Below, one piece after another: positions 8,272 through 18,025 of a stretch of DNA of 64,000 bases. The DNA comes from Myxococcus stipitatus (lineage in GTDB: Bacteria; Myxococcota; Myxococcia; Myxococcales; Myxococcaceae): the NCBI RefSeq assembly GCF_037414475.1, contig NZ_CP147913.1, forward strand, positions 3,720,001-3,784,000, read 5' to 3'. Each line of letters opens with the position of its first letter. The first letter of the stretch is position 1. The notes under the pieces are model-generated. The model searched no databases and was not told the origin of the DNA. It saw only the letters and a list, made by a program, of their open reading frames with translations. A program made the position numbers and the translations under genes.

Positions 8272-8894
8272 CGGCGCTCCGAGGTATGGCGCTTGAGCCG
8301 GCGAGCCTTGCCCAGCCGCGAAGCGCCCCGAGACTTTCGCATCCCACCCTTCTTCGTGGGTGGGGGGACTATCGGATCCGGGCACACCGCGCGCAGCTTG
8401 CACGCCCGGCACTCGGCCCCACTCCACACCGCCTCGTAGAGGGCTGTCACCCGGTCGATGACGTCGAAATCCTCCGTCACGAAGCCCAGCTCGAAGTTGC
8501 GCACCGCGTCGCCCTTGGCGCCCAGGCCCGCGCCCGTGAGGTTGGCACTCCCCAGGTAGGCCCACGCGCCATCCACCACCACCGCCTTGAAGTGCACGCG
8601 CGGGCAGACCTTCAGCTCCAGCCCTCCGGCCACCAGCCGCGCCCGGGCATCGAACGCCGCGCGGAACGGGCGGCTGGGCAATTCCGCGTGCAACAGCCGC
8701 AGCGACAGCCCCTTCGCCGCCAGCCCATCCAACACCTCCACCAACGGCACGAAGCGACCCTTCGACTCCACGTACATCGCCTTCACGTTCGCCGTCGCCA
8801 ACCACACCGACTCGCGCGCGTGCAGCAGCTTCTCCAGCACCACCTCCCGGTACAGCTCTCGTCCGGACAGCAGCTCCGCCTGGATGGGTCGCAT
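8268..8894 (-). CDS. Phospholipase D-like protein with one HKD motif
   Basis: The protein (208 residues from ATG 8894; an alternative ATG at 8912 adds six) contains one clear PLD-type motif, HFKAVVVDGAWAYLGSANLT, with the His, Lys, Asp and Asn of the HKD family. One-motif members dimerise to make an active site for phosphodiester cleavage of lipid or nucleic acid. A four-cysteine cluster follows (CRACKLRAVC), then a very basic tail (MRKSRGASRLGKARRLKRH) that could bind nucleic acid. It is translationally coupled to the GST gene downstream. The cysteine cluster suggests a small metal site; DNA or RNA as substrate is an inference. Confidence 0.7.
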   Translation of the reverse strand: MRPIQAELLSGRELYREVVLEKLLHARESVWLATANVKAMYVESKGRFVPLVEVLDGLAAKGLSLRLLHAELPSRPFRAAFDARARLVAGGLELKVCPRVHFKAVVVDGAWAYLGSANLTGAGLGAKGDAVRNFELGFVTEDFDVIDRVTALYEAVWSGAECRACKLRAVCPDPIVPPPTKKGGMRKSRGASRLGKARRLKRHTSERR

Positions 8895-8956
8895 GCGCCC
8901 ATTCTCACACATTCACCCACCACCCTCCAGGGGCCCCTCTGTGTCCAACTCCGGAA

Positions 8957-8995
8957 ACTGACCTCCAGTCACTTGACGACTGACCGGGAGTCACT
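8957..8995. promoter_or_regulatory. Tandem operator-like repeats upstream of the TetR gene
   Basis: Two 17-base copies, CTGACCTCCAGTCACTT (8957-8973) and CTGACCGGGAGTCACTT (8979-8995), lie 22 bases apart. They differ only in the centre. Each contains the imperfect dyad TGAC-N5-GTCA, as expected for a homodimeric repressor. The second copy ends 12 bases before the TetR start codon, the usual position for autorepression. Confidence 0.65.
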
Positions 8996-9007
8996 TAGCA
9001 ATGACCC

Positions 9008-9688
9008 ATGGTCAGCAATCTGGGCGCGAAGGAGGGGCGGGCGGGGCCGCTGCGAGCGCGCAAGGACGAGGACAAGGAAGCGCGGCGGCGGCTGCTGCTC
9101 GACGAGGCCCTGGCGCTCTACGCGGCCACCTCCTACGCGGAGGTGAAGATGGCGGACGTGGCGGAGCGGGCCCGGCTGGCCAAGGGGACGGTGTTCCTCT
9201 ACTTCCCCACGAAGGAGGCGCTGTTCCTCGCGCTGCTGGAGGACCTGCTCTTCGCCTGGTTCGAGCGGCTGGAGGTGAAACTCGCCGCGCCGGATTCAGA
9301 GTGGACGGGGGCGTGGCTGGCGCGCACGGTGGCCGAGTCGCTGGAGGGCGAGACGTCCCTGACGCGGCTGCTCGCGCTCCTGCAGACGGTGCTGGAGCAG
9401 AACGTGTCCGTGGAGCAAGCGCGGCGGTTCAAGGAGCGGCTGTTGGAGGCGCTGTCGCGCACGGGCGTGACGCTGGAGGCGAAGCTGTCCTTCCTGCGGC
9501 CGGGCGAGGGCGCGCGCTTCCTGGTGCATCTGCACGCGCTGGTGACGGGCCTCAGGCAGATGGCGGACGTGGCCCCCGTGGCGCGCGAGGTGCTGGCCGC
9601 CGAGCACATGGCGCCGTTGCGCATCGACTTCACCGCCGAGCTGACGGCGGCGCTCACCACCCTTCTGCGCGGGCTCGAGGCCCGCTGA
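9008..9688 (+). CDS. TetR-family transcriptional regulator
   Basis: This 226-residue protein has the standard TetR N-terminal HTH (about residues 25-75: RRRLLLDEALALYA, VKMADVAERARLAKGTVFLYFPTKEAL) followed by an all-helical ligand/dimer domain. It lies 24 bases before the first of two aldehyde dehydrogenase genes, and two tandem operator-like sites sit just upstream. It therefore most likely represses itself and the two dehydrogenases in response to an aldehyde or related lipid. The ATG at 9008 is used; the first 20 residues are basic and variable, as in the family. Confidence 0.9.
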   Translation: MVSNLGAKEGRAGPLRARKDEDKEARRRLLLDEALALYAATSYAEVKMADVAERARLAKGTVFLYFPTKEALFLALLEDLLFAWFERLEVKLAAPDSEWTGAWLARTVAESLEGETSLTRLLALLQTVLEQNVSVEQARRFKERLLEALSRTGVTLEAKLSFLRPGEGARFLVHLHALVTGLRQMADVAPVAREVLAAEHMAPLRIDFTAELTAALTTLLRGLEAR

Positions 9689-9712
9689 AACACCCCACCC
9701 CAGGAGCAAGCC

Positions 9713-11167
9713 ATGCTGGAGCTCGTGCCCGCTGTCCCCGAGTCGAAGCCCGAGGTCGACGTCTCGCGCATCCAGGCCGTGTTCGAGGCCCAGCGCGCGC
9801 ACCGTTGGACGATGTCGCGCACGACGGCGGCCGAGCGCATCTCCCGGCTCAAGCGGCTGCGCGAGGCCATCATCGCGCGCCGGGGTGAGCTGGCGGAGGC
9901 CATCCACCGGGACTTCCGCAAGCCGGCGCTCGAGGTGGAGCTGACGGAAATCCACCCCACGCTGGAGGAGCTGAACCACACGGTGAAGCACCTGTCGTCG
10001 TGGATGAAGCCCACGCGCGTGGGCACGCCCCTGCTGCTGGCGGGTTCGTCCTCCCACGTGCGCTACGAGGCGCGCGGCGTGGTGCTGATTCTGGCGCCGT
10101 GGAACTACCCCTTCCAGCTGATGATGGCGCCGCTCATCGCGGCCCTCTCCGCGGGCAACACCGTGGTGTGCAAGCCCAGCGAGAAGACGCCGAACACGTC
10201 GCGCTTCCTGGCGCGGCTGGTGCGGGACATCTTTCCGGAGAACGAGGTGGCGCTGTTCGAGGGCGGCGCGGAGACGGCGGAGGCGCTCCTGGAGCTGCCG
10301 TTCGACCACATCTTCTTCACGGGCAACCCGCGCATCGGCCGCAAGGTGATGGAGGCGGCGGCGAAGCACCTGACCAGCGTGACGTTGGAGTTGGGTGGCA
10401 AGTCGCCGGCCATCGTCGACGAGACGGCGGACCTCCAGGCGACGGCGGAGCGGCTGGCGTGGGGCAAGTTCCTCAACGGCGGCCAGACGTGTGTCGCGCC
10501 CGACTACGTCTTCGTCCACGAGTCGCGGAAGCAGGCGCTGGTGGACGCGCTCAAGGCGGTCATCACCCGCTTCTACGGCGCGACGGAGTCCGAGCGGCAG
10601 GCGAGCGCGGACTTCTCGCGCCTGGTGGACACGGTGGCGTGGCGCCGGGTGAAGGATTTGGTGGACCGCTCCGTGGCGGCGGGCGCGAAGGCGGAGGTGG
10701 GCGGGGTGGCGGACGGGCCCTCGCGTTACCTGTCGCCCACCGTGCTCACGGACGTGACGCCGGACATGGCCATCATGTCGGGGGAAATCTTCGGCCCGGT
10801 GCTGCCGGTAATGACGTACCGCTCGCGTGAAGAGGTGTACGCGCACATCCAGCGGGGCGACAAGCCGCTGGCCCTCTATGTCTTCAGCGAGAACAAGCGA
10901 GCCATCGAGGACGTGTTCCGCAACACGACGTCCGGCGGGGCGGTGGTGAACAACGTCCTGGTCCACGTGGCCAACCCCCACCTTCCGTTTGGCGGGGTGG
11001 GCATGAGTGGCCTGGGCCACTACCACGGCCTCTACGGCTTCCGGACCTTCAGCCATGAGCGCGCCGTGTCGGTTCAGTGGATGAAGTCCATGGTCGCGGT
11101 GTTCTTCCCGCCGTACCGCGGGAAGCTGCAGGAAATGGCCTCCCGCTTCACCCGGCTGTTGGAGTAG
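9713..11167 (+). CDS. Aldehyde dehydrogenase (class 3-like), first of a tandem pair
   Basis: A 484-residue NAD(P)-dependent aldehyde dehydrogenase that oxidises aldehydes to carboxylic acids. Seen are the APWNYPF segment, KPSEKTP, FFTGNPRIG (the NAD-binding turn), LELGGKSP with the general-base Glu, and GGQTCVAP with the catalytic Cys at about residue 260. The C-terminal LPFGGVGMSGLG and HERAV segments are like ALDH3/coniferyl or fatty aldehyde dehydrogenases. A good GGAG site precedes ATG 9713. It follows the TetR gene and precedes a close paralogue, suggesting one three-gene unit. Confidence 0.93.
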   Translation: MLELVPAVPESKPEVDVSRIQAVFEAQRAHRWTMSRTTAAERISRLKRLREAIIARRGELAEAIHRDFRKPALEVELTEIHPTLEELNHTVKHLSSWMKPTRVGTPLLLAGSSSHVRYEARGVVLILAPWNYPFQLMMAPLIAALSAGNTVVCKPSEKTPNTSRFLARLVRDIFPENEVALFEGGAETAEALLELPFDHIFFTGNPRIGRKVMEAAAKHLTSVTLELGGKSPAIVDETADLQATAERLAWGKFLNGGQTCVAPDYVFVHESRKQALVDALKAVITRFYGATESERQASADFSRLVDTVAWRRVKDLVDRSVAAGAKAEVGGVADGPSRYLSPTVLTDVTPDMAIMSGEIFGPVLPVMTYRSREEVYAHIQRGDKPLALYVFSENKRAIEDVFRNTTSGGAVVNNVLVHVANPHLPFGGVGMSGLGHYHGLYGFRTFSHERAVSVQWMKSMVAVFFPPYRGKLQEMASRFTRLLE

Positions 11168-11225
11168 GCAGGACAGCCGGTGCGAGGGGTGTCCACACCG
11201 AGGGGACACTCCCGGAGGAGCCGGG

Positions 11226-12665
11226 ATGCGCGTGGTCAAGCTGGAGGAGGAGCTGGTTCCCCGGGGACTTCGGGAGGCATTCGAGCGCCTGCGGGCTCGC
11301 CGTTGGGAGGTGGCGCGCCGCGGCGCCCCCGAGCGGCTGGCCCGGCTGGAGAAGCTCAAGGCGCTCATCCTCGAGCGGCGCGAGGCGCTGGCGGACGCCC
11401 TCCACGTGGACTTCCGCAAGCCGCGCGCGGAGGTGGAGGCCACGGAGATTCTCCCCGTGCTCATGGAGCTGGAGCACGTGCGCAAGCACCTCAAGGGGTG
11501 GATGAAGCCCCGCAAGGTGGCCACCCCGCTGCTGCTCACGGGGACCTCCAGCTATCTGCGCCATGAGCCTCGCGGCGTGGTGCTGGTGATGGCGCCGTGG
11601 AACTACCCCTTCAACCTGCTGGTGTCGCCGCTGGTGGGGGCCGTGGCCGCGGGCAACACGGTGATGTGCAAGCCCAGCGAGAAGACGCCGCACACGTCCG
11701 CCTTCCTCGCCGCGCTGGTGCGCGATGCCTTCCCCGAGGATGAAGTCGCGCTGGTGGAAGGCGGCGTGGAGCTGGGTGAGGCGCTGCTGCGCTTGCCTTT
11801 CGACCACTTCTTCTTCACCGGCGGGCCGCGCGTGGGGCGCCGGGTGATGGAGGCCGCGGCGAAGCACCTGGCCAGCGTGACGCTGGAGCTGGGGGGCAAG
11901 TCGCCCGTCGTCGTGGACTCCACGGCCGACGTCGAGAGCGCGGCGGAGCGCGTCGCGTGGGGCAAGTTCCTCAACGGCGGGCAGACGTGTATCGCCCCGG
12001 ACCATGTCTGGGTGCATGCCTCGCGCGAGGAGGCGTTCTTGAGCGCGCTCAAGTCCGCGCTGGAGCGCTTCTACGGACGCACCGAGGAGGCGCGCCGCGC
12101 GAGCCCGGACTTCTGCCGCATGGTGGATGACGGCGCCTTCGCGCGGGTGCGCGGGATGTTGGATGGAGCAGTCGCCGCGGGCGCGCGCGTGGTGACCGGA
12201 GGCGGCGTGGACGCGGAGACGCGCTTCATCGCGCCCACGGTGGTGGCGGACGTGGCGCCGGACTCACCGCTGATGGAGGAGGAGATTTTCGGCCCGGTGT
12301 TGCCGGTGCTGCGCTACGACTCGCTCGACCAGGTGGTGACGCACGTGCGCGCGGGTGGCAAGCCGCTGGCGCTCTACGTGTTCAGCCAGGACGAGACGGC
12401 GGTGGAGCTGCTCCTGCGAGAGACGAGCGCGGGCGGCACGTGCATCAACACCGTGGTGCTGCACAACGTGAACCCGAACCTGCCCTTCGGCGGCGTGGGG
12501 ACCAGCGGCCTGGGCGCGTACCACGGCGAGACGGGCTTCAAGACCTTCAGCCACGAGCGCGCGGTGCTGCGCCAGGGGCGCACGTCGCTGGCGCACGTGT
12601 TCTTCCCGCCCTTCACGGGCAAGGCACAGAAGCTGGTGCGGCTGGCGAGCCGGCTGTTCGAGTGA
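11226..12665 (+). CDS. Aldehyde dehydrogenase, second of a tandem pair
   Basis: A 479-residue paralogue of the preceding enzyme, similar over its whole length. The same landmarks occur: APWNYPF, KPSEKTP, FFTGGPRVG, LELGGKSP, and GGQTCIAP with catalytic Cys at about residue 255. It starts at ATG 11226 with GGAGGAG just upstream, 58 bases after the first copy. Similar overall identity with local differences in the substrate-facing C-terminal part suggests duplication followed by divergence, perhaps for different aldehyde chain lengths. Likely controlled by the same TetR protein. Confidence 0.93.
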   Translation: MRVVKLEEELVPRGLREAFERLRARRWEVARRGAPERLARLEKLKALILERREALADALHVDFRKPRAEVEATEILPVLMELEHVRKHLKGWMKPRKVATPLLLTGTSSYLRHEPRGVVLVMAPWNYPFNLLVSPLVGAVAAGNTVMCKPSEKTPHTSAFLAALVRDAFPEDEVALVEGGVELGEALLRLPFDHFFFTGGPRVGRRVMEAAAKHLASVTLELGGKSPVVVDSTADVESAAERVAWGKFLNGGQTCIAPDHVWVHASREEAFLSALKSALERFYGRTEEARRASPDFCRMVDDGAFARVRGMLDGAVAAGARVVTGGGVDAETRFIAPTVVADVAPDSPLMEEEIFGPVLPVLRYDSLDQVVTHVRAGGKPLALYVFSQDETAVELLLRETSAGGTCINTVVLHNVNPNLPFGGVGTSGLGAYHGETGFKTFSHERAVLRQGRTSLAHVFFPPFTGKAQKLVRLASRLFE

Positions 12666-12690
12666 AGAGCCGGCCCGCCTGGGCCTCGTC

Positions 12691-14313
12691 TCAGGTGCGC
12701 AGGCCGGGGGCCTCGTGGCCCGTGCGCGCAACGTACTCGGTGTAGCCACCGCCGTACTGGTGGATGCCGTCCGGCGTCAGCTCCAGCACGCGGTTGGACA
12801 GCGCGCCCAGGAAGTGACGGTCGTGCGAGACGAACAGCATGGTGCCCTCGTAGCGCGACAGCGCCGTGATGAGCATCTCCTTCGTCGCCATGTCCAGGTG
12901 GTTGGTGGGCTCGTCCAGCACCAGGAAGTTGGGCGGGTCGAAGAGCATCTTCGCCATCACCAACCGCGCCTTCTCACCACCGGACAGCACGCGGCACTTC
13001 TTCTCCACCTCGTCACCGGAGAAGCCGAAGCACCCGGCCAAGGCTCGCAGCGAGCCCTGCCCCGCGCGGGGGAATGCGTCCTCCAGCGACTGGAACACCG
13101 TGCGCTCACCATCCAGCAGGTCCATGGCGTGCTGCGCGAAGTAACCCAGCTTCACGCTGCCGCCCATCGTCACCGCGCCCTGGTCCGGCGTCGTCGAGCC
13201 CACCACCAACTTGAGCAGCGTCGACTTGCCCGCGCCGTTGATGCCCATGACACACCAGCGCTCGCCGCGGCGCACGAGGAAGTCCATTCCGTCGTAGATG
13301 CGCTTCTTGCCGTAGGCCTTGTGCACCGCCTTCAGGCTCACCACGTCGTCGCCGGAGCGCGGCGCCGGCTGGAACTCGAACAGCACCGTCTGGCGGCGCT
13401 TGGGCGGCTCCACCTTCTCGATTTTCTCCAGCTTCTTCACGCGGCTCTGCACCTGCGCCGCGTGTGAGGCGCGCGCCTTGAAGCGCTCGATGAACTTCAG
13501 CTCCTTGGCGAGCATCGCCTGCTGACGCTCATACTGCGCCTGCTGCTGCTTCTCGTTCTGCGCGCGTTGCTGCTCGTAGAAGTCGTAGTTGCCCGAGTAC
13601 GTCGTCAGCGAGCCGCCGTCGATTTCCACCATCTTGGTGACGATGCGGTTCATGAACTCGCGGTCGTGCGAGGTCATCAGGAGTCCGCCCTCGTAGCCCT
13701 TGAGGAAGCCCTCCAGCCAGATGAGGCTCTCCAGGTCCAGGTGGTTGCTCGGCTCGTCGAGCAGCATCGCGTCCGGACGCATGAGCAGGATGCGCGCGAG
13801 CGCCACGCGCATCTTCCAACCACCGGACAGCGCGCCGACGTCGCCGTCCATCATCTCCTCGCTGAAGCCCAGGCCCGCGAGAATCTCCCGCGCGCGGCCC
13901 TCCAGCGCGTACCCGCCCAGCTCCTCGAAGCGCCCCTGCACCAGGCCGTAGCGCTCGACGAGCTTCTCCATCTCGTCCGCCTTGTCCGGGTCCGCCAGGT
14001 CGGCCTCGAGCTGCTTGAGCTCCGCGGCCACCGTGCTCACGGGGCCCGCGCCGTCCATCACCTCCGAGACGGCGCTGCGGCCCTCCATCTCGCCCACGTC
14101 CTGGCTGAAGTAGCCAATGGTGACGCCACGGTCGATGGCCACCTGGCCCTCGTCCGGGTGCTCCTGGTTGGTGATCATCCGGAACAGCGTCGACTTGCCC
14201 GCGCCGTTGGGACCGACCAGCCCGACCTTCTCCCCCTTGTGGAGAGCGGCCGAGGCCTCGATGAAGAGAATCTGCTGGCCGTGCTGCTTGCTGATGTTGT
14301 CGAGACGAATCAT
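12691..14313 (-). CDS. ABC-F family ATPase (YbiT/EttA-like translation factor)
   Basis: This 540-residue soluble protein has two ABC ATPase cassettes and no membrane segments, the hallmark of ABC-F proteins that act on the ribosome. Cassette 1 shows Walker A GPNGAGKST, signature LSGGWKMRVALA and Walker B DAMLLDEPSNHLD. Cassette 2 shows GINGAGKST, LSGGEKARLVMA and FLVLDEPTNHLD. The charged linker between them (about residues 240-320) is the P-site tRNA-interacting motif region. ATG 14313 (MIRLDNISK) is chosen because it starts the first cassette; the frame is open 15 codons further. A housekeeping role is likelier than antibiotic resistance. Confidence 0.9.
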   Translation of the reverse strand: MIRLDNISKQHGQQILFIEASAALHKGEKVGLVGPNGAGKSTLFRMITNQEHPDEGQVAIDRGVTIGYFSQDVGEMEGRSAVSEVMDGAGPVSTVAAELKQLEADLADPDKADEMEKLVERYGLVQGRFEELGGYALEGRAREILAGLGFSEEMMDGDVGALSGGWKMRVALARILLMRPDAMLLDEPSNHLDLESLIWLEGFLKGYEGGLLMTSHDREFMNRIVTKMVEIDGGSLTTYSGNYDFYEQQRAQNEKQQQAQYERQQAMLAKELKFIERFKARASHAAQVQSRVKKLEKIEKVEPPKRRQTVLFEFQPAPRSGDDVVSLKAVHKAYGKKRIYDGMDFLVRRGERWCVMGINGAGKSTLLKLVVGSTTPDQGAVTMGGSVKLGYFAQHAMDLLDGERTVFQSLEDAFPRAGQGSLRALAGCFGFSGDEVEKKCRVLSGGEKARLVMAKMLFDPPNFLVLDEPTNHLDMATKEMLITALSRYEGTMLFVSHDRHFLGALSNRVLELTPDGIHQYGGGYTEYVARTGHEAPGLRT

Positions 14314-14483
14314 GTGCGATGGGGGCCCAGGAAGCGGGCGCGGCGCCCTATATGCCACGGGGGACGCCAGAGGAGGACTCTTCCGAACCCCCCAGCCGCG
14401 CTTCCCATGCCCGAGGCCGGCCAGCCAGGGTGCCGTCCGCCCCTGGGCAGGGCGGGAGACCTACATGGCCCCCCTCCCTGGGC

Positions 14484-15539
14484 TCAGGGAGTGACGACCA
14501 GGCGGATGGGGTTGCCCTCCTTCTTCACCAGGCGCTCCACCCCCTGGGCCACGTCCTCCAGCGGCAGCGTCGCCGTCACCGAGCGCGAGACATCCAGCCG
14601 CTTCGTCCCCACCAGGGACACGAGCTGGTCCAGGTGCTTCTTCTCGTAGCCCAGGTGCCCGAGCAGCGCCTGGGAGCGCACCCCGAAGTTCACCCCGGAC
14701 CCCAGTTGGATGGGCTCGGGCGACAGGCCCACCATCACCGCGCGCCCATGCCGGCCGATGCTCTTGGCCGCCTGGGCCAGCACCACGTTCGCCCCCACCA
14801 GGTCCACCGCGACATCCAGGCCCATGCCTCCGGTGTGCTTGAGAATCTGGTCGCGGACGTCCGGGGCTCGCGGGTCCAACGCCACGTCCGCGCCGAACTC
14901 CAGCGCCCGTGCGCGCGCGGCCTCGTTCGTGTCGAACGCGAGAATCGGCGTGGCCCCCATCATGCGCGCAATCTGCACCGCGTGGACGCCCAGCCCGCCG
15001 ATGCCCCACAGGCCCACCGACTGCGCGGGCCGCAAGCCCGCCGTGTCCACCAACCCCGCATAGGGCGTGGCCACCGCGTCCGCGAGAATCGCCGCCTGCT
15101 CGAAGGGCAGATGGTCCGGAATCGCAGACAGGACGAAGTACGGCACCACGACGTACTCCGCCCACGCGCCGTCGTAGTGGAAACCCATGATGTGGAAGTC
15201 GAGGCACTCCGCGAGCTGGCCGTTGGTACACCTCGCGCACCGTCCACACGGCTTGCCGCCCGCCATGGCCACGCGCTGCCCCACCTTCCAGCGCGGCACG
15301 CCCGGGCCCACCTCGTCGATGATGCCGGACGACTCATGCCCCGGCGTCACCACCGGCAGCGGCGACTGCAGTGAGCCGTCGAGCAGGTGCGCGTCCGAAA
15401 GACAGATGCCACACGCCTTGACTCGCACCCTCACCTCGCCCGGTTGAGGCTGGGGCACCGGAACGTCCATCACCTTCAGGGTTCGAGCCGCCGTGTCGAA
15501 GCGCGCTGCCCGCATCGTCCGCTGGTTCGCGTCTGCCAT
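14484..15539 (-). CDS. Zinc-dependent alcohol dehydrogenase
   Basis: This 351-residue medium-chain dehydrogenase/reductase oxidises an alcohol with NAD(P). Catalytic zinc ligands are seen in CGICLSDAH and TPGHESSG. The four cysteines of the structural zinc are in GKPCGRCARCTNGQLAEC. A Rossmann glycine motif, GIGGLGVHAVQIA, follows. ATG 15539 (MADANQRTMRAARF) is chosen because the fold starts there, although the frame is open further upstream. It stands alone, with ABC-F downstream on the same strand and about 170 bases between them, so cotranscription is doubtful. The substrate cannot be told. Confidence 0.9.
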   Translation of the reverse strand: MADANQRTMRAARFDTAARTLKVMDVPVPQPQPGEVRVRVKACGICLSDAHLLDGSLQSPLPVVTPGHESSGIIDEVGPGVPRWKVGQRVAMAGGKPCGRCARCTNGQLAECLDFHIMGFHYDGAWAEYVVVPYFVLSAIPDHLPFEQAAILADAVATPYAGLVDTAGLRPAQSVGLWGIGGLGVHAVQIARMMGATPILAFDTNEAARARALEFGADVALDPRAPDVRDQILKHTGGMGLDVAVDLVGANVVLAQAAKSIGRHGRAVMVGLSPEPIQLGSGVNFGVRSQALLGHLGYEKKHLDQLVSLVGTKRLDVSRSVTATLPLEDVAQGVERLVKKEGNPIRLVVTP

Positions 15540-15752
15540 TGTGTGCACCCCCGCCAGGCCTCGAGGCCAGGAACGGCACGAACCTACGACGGCAGGCGGA
15601 GAACACGAATTCGTGATGCACCGCGGTGTCACCGTCCCACGAGGCAGATGTCCTGCGTGGTCACCAACGCGGACCAGGTCCCATCGAGTCGCTGGCCTCA
15701 ACCTCCCCCCTTCCTCAGCTTTCCGGGCGGCTGAGTGGAGGGATGGGGACTC

Positions 15753-18004
15753 ATGGCGCTGCGATGGGATTCAGGGGCGGTGTGTCTGGTCGCCTGGGTG
15801 CTCTGCATCGGCGTGGCATGCAACTCGTCTCCAGGGAAGAACACGCCGCCGCCCACCCCGGATGCACCCACGCCCGTCGAGCCCTCGATTCCCGATGGAG
15901 GCCCCCCGCCAGGCCCCACGGTGCCATCACCGGGTGAAGCGCCGACGGAGGATTCCGGACAGCCGGTGTTCCCCCTGGCGTTCCAGCAAGCGCTGCCGGG
16001 CTCTCGGACCGTGGCGAAGCGCACGACGTTTCGCTTCCGCATCCCCGTGGCGCGCGCCGGCGAGCGGCTGAGCTTCGTCTTCTTCGCGGGGGACGACGTG
16101 CTGAGAATCCACGCGGCCACCGTGGCCCGCGCGGATGCCGACGGCGTGCTCGCGTCCGCCCCCTTGCCACTCACCTTCCAGGGCGCACCCGGCGCCCTGC
16201 TCGCCGCGCCTTGCACAGCGACCCCGTGGCGCTGTCCGTGAGCTTCCGCGAGGAGCTGGCCATCTCCTTCGAGGTCGAGGGCGCCATCGCCGAGGGACAA
16301 GTGGACCTCTTCCCCCAGAGCTACGCCGCCGAGGGGAGCCACACCTCGGAGCCCGGCCGATTCGGCAAGGCCCAGAAGCGGCTCGTGGGGCTCGGTGGCA
16401 TCGAGGTCGACGCCAAGGCGACGCGCACCATCGCGCTCATCGGCGGTGGGCTCGCCGCCGGCAAGGGCGCGCCCACCGATGACTTCAGGGAGAGCTGGCC
16501 CGCCGTGGCCGAGCGTCTGCTCGGCCAGCCGGTCCTCAATGCCAGCCAGGAAGGCCAGAGCATCGCCTCGGTGGTCGCGGCGCTCGACGCGGGAACGCTC
16601 CGGCTCGCGGGTGTCACGGACTGCCTGGTGGTGCTGGGCGGCAACGAAGCGCCCTCCGTCGACACGTCCACGCTCCCCTCCTCGCTGGACGCGCTGCTGT
16701 CGCGGCTGCGCTCGCGATGTCATGTCCTCGCCGGAACGCTCCCGCCCCAGGGCACCTCGCCCACCATCGGGGAGTCGTCCCGGGATGCGCGCCGCGTCGT
16801 GAATGACTGGCTGCGCTCGCCGGCCTCGGCGGCCCAGGTCGTGGACTTCGACGTGCTGCTGCGGGACCCGAGCAATCCCGAGCGCTGCCAACCCAACATG
16901 CAGGATGACACGGGAGGCCTCTCCGAACGGGCCCAGGCGTGGATGGGGGCCGAGATGGCACGGCGGCTCGGACGCGAGCCTCCCGAGGAGCCCCCGAGGA
17001 CGATGACCGTCAAGGTGGCCCTGACGAACGCCAGCCATGACGTGCTCACCGTGGACACCGCAGGCACCGTGTTCGCCGTGAACCGCGGGATGGGCCGTGC
17101 GCACCTGTGGGCCAGCACGGACAACGCGCGCTCCTGGCAGCCGCGCGGCACCCACCCGCGGGGCTCTTCCTTCCAGGTGATGACGTCGCTGAAGGACGGA
17201 ACCCTGCTCGCGGACACCCTGGGCCAGGATGGCATGCACGCGCTCGCGCGCTCCACGGACCACGGCGTCACCTGGAGCGACGTGCTGCCCCTGGGGCTGT
17301 TCCGCATGCTTCAGCCAGGCAACATCCGCGAGCTGCGCGGCACCGTCTTCTTTGGCGAATACCAGGTGTTCGCCATCGAGTCGCCCATCCGCATCTGGGT
17401 GAGCAGGAACGGGGGCGCCACGTGGAAGGTGCGCGCCACGCTGACTGGACGCCGCCATTGCCACTCGCTGGTGGCGGACCCGGAACAGGGCGTGCTGTGG
17501 GCGATGATGGGCGATGCCCGCGGAGGACTGCTGCGCTCGGTGGACGACGGCGTCACGTGGAGAACCGTGGTGGACGGCCTTCGAGGCGTCGCGACGGACG
17601 GCATCATCACCCCGCTCGGCCTGCTCTTCGGCGCGGACACCCTGTACCGGCCCGCCATTCCCAGCATCCGCCGCGTGCAGTCGAACGATGAGATGGTCGA
17701 GATGACACGGCTTCCCGGGCCCAGCTACTCCGTGCTCCGGCTTCGCGATGGCGGCTACCTGATGGGAACCACGCGCGAGACCGGCGGGGACGTGTACGCC
17801 CCGGGCGACGAGACCGCCCATGTCTTCATGAGCGCGGACGGCCGCACCTGGAAGGAGTTCATGGCCTACCCCCGCCTCCTGCCGGACGACTACGCACGCG
17901 CGGACACCTACTGGCAGCTCCCCTCGGGTGAGGCCCTGCTGAAGCTGACCAACGTGCGAGGCATCGGCACGGGCTTCCAGCTCCTCGAGAGCACCCTGCA
18001 CTGA
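15753..18004 (+). pseudogene. Frameshifted lipoprotein: SGNH-like region plus BNR-type propeller
   Basis: The gene is split between two frames. The first (ATG 15753 to TGA 16241) has a lipoprotein signal (LVAWVLCIGVAC), a Pro-rich linker and the start of a beta domain. The second, open up to the stop at 18004, carries the rest. Reading must move by -1 between about 16190 and 16241: the first frame gives GALLAAP and the second continues LHSDPVALSVSF, which would join smoothly if one base were restored near 16210. The second part has an SGNH/GDSL-like layout (ALIGGG, VVLGGNE, and a late D-D...LSERAQAWM block) without a clear catalytic Ser. BNR/sialidase-type repeats (STDNARSW, STDHGVTW, SRNGGATW, SVDDGVTW) follow. 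No slippery heptamer is seen. It could be a true mutation or an assembly error. Confidence 0.7.
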
Positions 18005-18025
18005 GGGGGAGGCCGCCAACGCCCC

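Noticed and set aside
9296-11539. A 747-codon minus-strand open frame over TetR and aldehyde dehydrogenase
   Set aside because: Opposite two well-recognised genes, with shadow-type composition (Arg/His-rich).
16206-16216. Programmed -1 frameshift in the lipoprotein gene
   Set aside because: No X-XXY-YYZ slippery heptamer and no downstream pseudoknot are visible; mutation or error is simpler.
15698-18019. A 773-codon minus-strand open frame over the lipoprotein gene
   Set aside because: Although it is uninterrupted where the plus-strand gene is split, its composition is typical of an antisense shadow and no domain is seen.
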